This document shows positions 4,517 to 6,066 of a DNA stretch of 6,066 nt, piece after piece. Source of the stretch: an uncultured Clostridia bacterium. GTDB lineage: Bacteria > Bacillota > Clostridia > Oscillospirales > Oscillospiraceae. The translations under genes and the position numbers were made by a program. The notes under the pieces were generated by a model. That model saw nothing but the letters and a program-made list of their open reading frames with translations. It ran no database searches and was not told the DNA's origin. Each line of letters begins with the position of its first letter. Positions within the stretch are counted from its first letter, which is position 1. The DNA is taken from contig CALERM010000024.1 of NCBI GenBank assembly GCA_937907715.1, positions 1 through 6,066 of the forward strand, read 5' to 3'.

Positions 4517-5719
4517 TTATCTGCGCATCAGACCGACGCAATCGTAATACGGCTTCGTCGCAATCAGCGCCTTGTTTTCCACAAACGGCGTGTGCATCAG
4601 CGTAATGACCGCATAGTCGCACGCAGTCATTGCCTCTTCGAGCGTATGGTTCTTGTAGCCTGCCACATCGCCCCGGATAAACGGCTCGCAGGCAATCACC
4701 TCATAGCCCTTTTCCTTCAGGATATTGGCAAACAGGACCGACGGGCTTTCGCGCGTGTCGTCGATATTCGCCTTGAAGCTCATGCCGAGCACCGCAACCT
4801 TTGCCCCGGGCTTGACGTCGCGCCCGATGCGCTCGGCGACCCACTCCGGCTTTCCGTCGTTGACCATCCGCGCCTCATAAATCAGCGGCGTGATATCCTC
4901 AAATTTTTCATGGATGAACCACGGGTCGACCGCGATGCAGTGTCCGCCCACACCGACGCCAGGCGTATGCACATTGACTCTCGGGTGGCAGTTTGCCAGC
5001 TCGATCAGATTAAATACATCAATCCCCAGCCGGTCGCAGACCTTGCTCAGCTCGTTGGCATAGGCGATGTTGATGTCGCGGAACGTGTTTTCCGTCAGCT
5101 TGCACATCTCCGCCGTCAAGTCGTCCGTCAGTCGGATGGTACCCTTGGTCACAACCTTCTCGTAGATTGACTTTGCGTACTCGGCCGCCTCCGGGCGATT
5201 GGACCCGATAATCCGGTCGTTCTCGCGCAGCTCAATGAGCATTCTGCCGGGAATAATCCGCTCCGGGCAGTGCGCGGTCATAAACTGAGATTTGTCCATG
5301 CCGCTGACCTCGGAGACAATCGACTCCACCAGCCGCGTGGAATAAGGCGGCGACGTCGACTCCAGCACACAAAGATTCCCCGGCTTTGCAACCGAACCGA
5401 CCTCGCGCGCTGCCGACTCGACAAAGCGCATGTCAGACACCCGCTTATGGTCCTCGGTTTCCTTATAAGGCGTCTGCACCGCGATGATAAACACATCCGC
5501 CGGCTCCGGCTTCGTCGTAAAATGCAGCCGACCCGTGGCAAGCGCCTGCGTCAGCGCATCCTGAAGCCCCGGCTCGACAATGTGGATTTTTCCGCTGCTC
5601 AGCTGGTCGACGACCGCCTGCTTCACATCAAACCCGCAGACTTCGAAGCCCGCCAGCGTAAACATAATTGCCGTCGGCAGTCCGATGTAGCCGCAGCCCA
5701 TAATTTCAATTTTCTTCAT
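4517..5719 (-). CDS. wecC: UDP-N-acetyl-D-mannosamine dehydrogenase (WecC-type)
   Basis: This 400-residue nucleotide-sugar dehydrogenase oxidises UDP-ManNAc to UDP-ManNAc uronate with two NAD+, a precursor for surface polysaccharides. The N-terminal NAD-binding domain has GCGYIG (8-13), IIAVQTPY (78-85) and ESTSPP (120-125). The middle domain has CPERIIPGR (151-159), NDRIIG (167-172), and KLTENTFRDINIA (207-219). The catalytic Cys261 sits in GVGVGGHCIAVDPWF (254-268), and the DPWF form is typical of WecC rather than UDP-glucose 6-dehydrogenase. The C-terminal UDP-binding domain has LGMSFKANIDDTRESPS (311-327). The ATG at 5719 has AAAGGGAG 7 bases upstream. No epimerase or glycosyltransferase gene is beside it, so the partner enzymes must be elsewhere. 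UDP-GlcNAc/ManNAc substrate choice is inferred from motifs, not proven. Confidence 0.88.
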   Translation of the reverse strand: MKKIEIMGCGYIGLPTAIMFTLAGFEVCGFDVKQAVVDQLSSGKIHIVEPGLQDALTQALATGRLHFTTKPEPADVFIIAVQTPYKETEDHKRVSDMRFVESAAREVGSVAKPGNLCVLESTSPPYSTRLVESIVSEVSGMDKSQFMTAHCPERIIPGRMLIELRENDRIIGSNRPEAAEYAKSIYEKVVTKGTIRLTDDLTAEMCKLTENTFRDINIAYANELSKVCDRLGIDVFNLIELANCHPRVNVHTPGVGVGGHCIAVDPWFIHEKFEDITPLIYEARMVNDGKPEWVAERIGRDVKPGAKVAVLGMSFKANIDDTRESPSVLFANILKEKGYEVIACEPFIRGDVAGYKNHTLEEAMTACDYAVITLMHTPFVENKALIATKPYYDCVGLMRR

Positions 5720-5720
5720 T

Positions 5721-5749
5721 GGGAAGCTCCCTTTCCTGTTGACTACAGG
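5721..5749 (-). promoter_or_regulatory. wecC leader with hairpin over the Shine-Dalgarno site
   Basis: On the minus strand CCTGT-AGTCA-ACAGG (5749-5735) forms one small hairpin near the predicted start. GGGA-GCT-TCCC (5731-5721) forms a second that includes the G residues of the ribosome-binding site. The second stem is only 4 bp, so any control of translation would be mild. Confidence 0.35.
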
Positions 5750-5751
5750 TT

Positions 5752-5780
5752 ATGATACCCCAAATTTCACGCTTTTGCAA
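5752..5780 (-). promoter_or_regulatory. Promoter of wecC inside the metK 3' end
   Basis: The minus strand has TTGCAA (5780 to 5775), a 17-base spacer and TATCAT (5757 to 5752). The -35 lies in the last metK codons, so wecC can be transcribed on its own as well as by read-through from metK, since no terminator separates them. Predicted +1 is near 5745. Confidence 0.55.
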
Positions 5781-6066
5781 GCAGTTCCTGCACGCGGTCC
5801 GTCTTCTCCCACGGAAGATCCAGCTCAGGTCTGCCGAAGTGACCGTAGGCGGCGACCTGCTGATAGATCGGGCGGCGCAGATCGAGCGCCCGGATAATCG
5901 CCGCCGGGCGCAGATCGAAGCAGCTTCTGACAATCTCGCCGAGCCGCTCATCAGACACCTTACCCGTGCCGTAGCTGTCGACCAGTACGGAAACCGGCTG
6001 CGCCACGCCGATGGCATAGGCAAGCTCCAGCTGGCACTTGTCTGCCAGCCCCGCCGCAACCAGATT
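5767..6066 (-). CDS. metK: S-adenosylmethionine synthase, C-terminal part (cut by window edge)
   Basis: The frame is open from the window edge and gives the last 99 residues of methionine adenosyltransferase, which makes S-adenosylmethionine from ATP and methionine in the cytoplasm. The first residues read NLVAAGLADKCQLELAYAIG, followed by VAQPVSVLVDSYGTGKVSDE, and the end carries RPAAIIRALDLRRPIYQQVA and AAYGHFGRPELDLPWEKTDR. These are the conserved C-terminal blocks of MetK. The full protein is normally about 390-400 residues, so roughly 300 lie beyond 6066. The stop TGA (5769-5767) is 47 bases before the wecC start. An ATG at 6006 is internal, not the real start. Confidence 0.96.
   Translation of the reverse strand, partial: NLVAAGLADKCQLELAYAIGVAQPVSVLVDSYGTGKVSDERLGEIVRSCFDLRPAAIIRALDLRRPIYQQVAAYGHFGRPELDLPWEKTDRVQELLAKA

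Noticed and set aside
4329..4622. Minus-strand frame whose last part looks somewhat protein-like
   Set aside because: Its first third is an alternative frame of wecC, it passes through the long hairpin, and it has no ribosome-binding site; the protein-like look is not enough.
4385..5170. Plus-strand open frame of 261 codons
   Set aside because: It is antisense to wecC, rich in Arg/His as expected from the reverse strand, and crosses the terminator hairpin.

Overview
The window looks like chromosome from a spore-forming, moderately GC-rich anaerobic Firmicute, probably a Clostridia / Oscillospiraceae-type organism. This is inferred from the dipicolinate synthase pair dpaA-dpaB, a DUF4364 protein, a long-form ribosome hibernation factor, purine-rich Shine-Dalgarno sites and TTGACA-17-TATAAT promoters. 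The genes are GC-rich with mostly C/G-ending codons, while the first 440 bases are clearly AT-richer. No transposase, integrase, CRISPR array, tRNA or complete rRNA was seen.

Left part (1-1120, minus strand). Three tandem sigma-A-type promoters (P1, P2, P3) point out of the left edge. A leader with the boxA-like block common before Firmicute 16S genes follows, so an rRNA operon very probably begins just outside the window. Upstream in the same direction is hpf, with its own promoter and a clean intrinsic terminator. Each of the three tandem promoters is followed, at or within one base of its predicted +1 G, by a short hairpin with a 6-bp stem. This is the most unusual pattern in the window.

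Middle left (1121-2035). A minus-strand pair, a DUF4364 protein followed 5 bp later by a small XRE-type DNA-binding protein, is read from a promoter at about 1913-1942. It shares its upstream region with the divergent plus-strand gene for a secreted CAP/SCP-domain protein. That protein (2036-2704) has a signal peptide, an unusual six-cysteine stretch, a Pro/Thr/Asp linker and a C-terminal CAP domain, and its gene ends at a strong terminator.

Middle right (2808-4516). dpaA and dpaB overlap by 4 bp. They form the two-subunit dipicolinate synthase that supplies the spore core with dipicolinic acid. A 173-bp noncoding stretch with several hairpins follows, then a very long perfect hairpin lying between the convergent dpaB and wecC.

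Right part (4517-6066, minus strand). A UDP-N-acetyl-D-mannosamine dehydrogenase (WecC-type) gene follows the 3' end of metK (S-adenosylmethionine synthase), which is cut by the window edge. A promoter inside the metK 3' end can drive wecC separately. Overall this is mostly housekeeping and sporulation DNA. The best candidates for something new are the +1 hairpins on the tandem promoters, the mutually exclusive hairpins in the hpf leader, the DUF4364-XRE pair and the Cys-rich module of the CAP protein.
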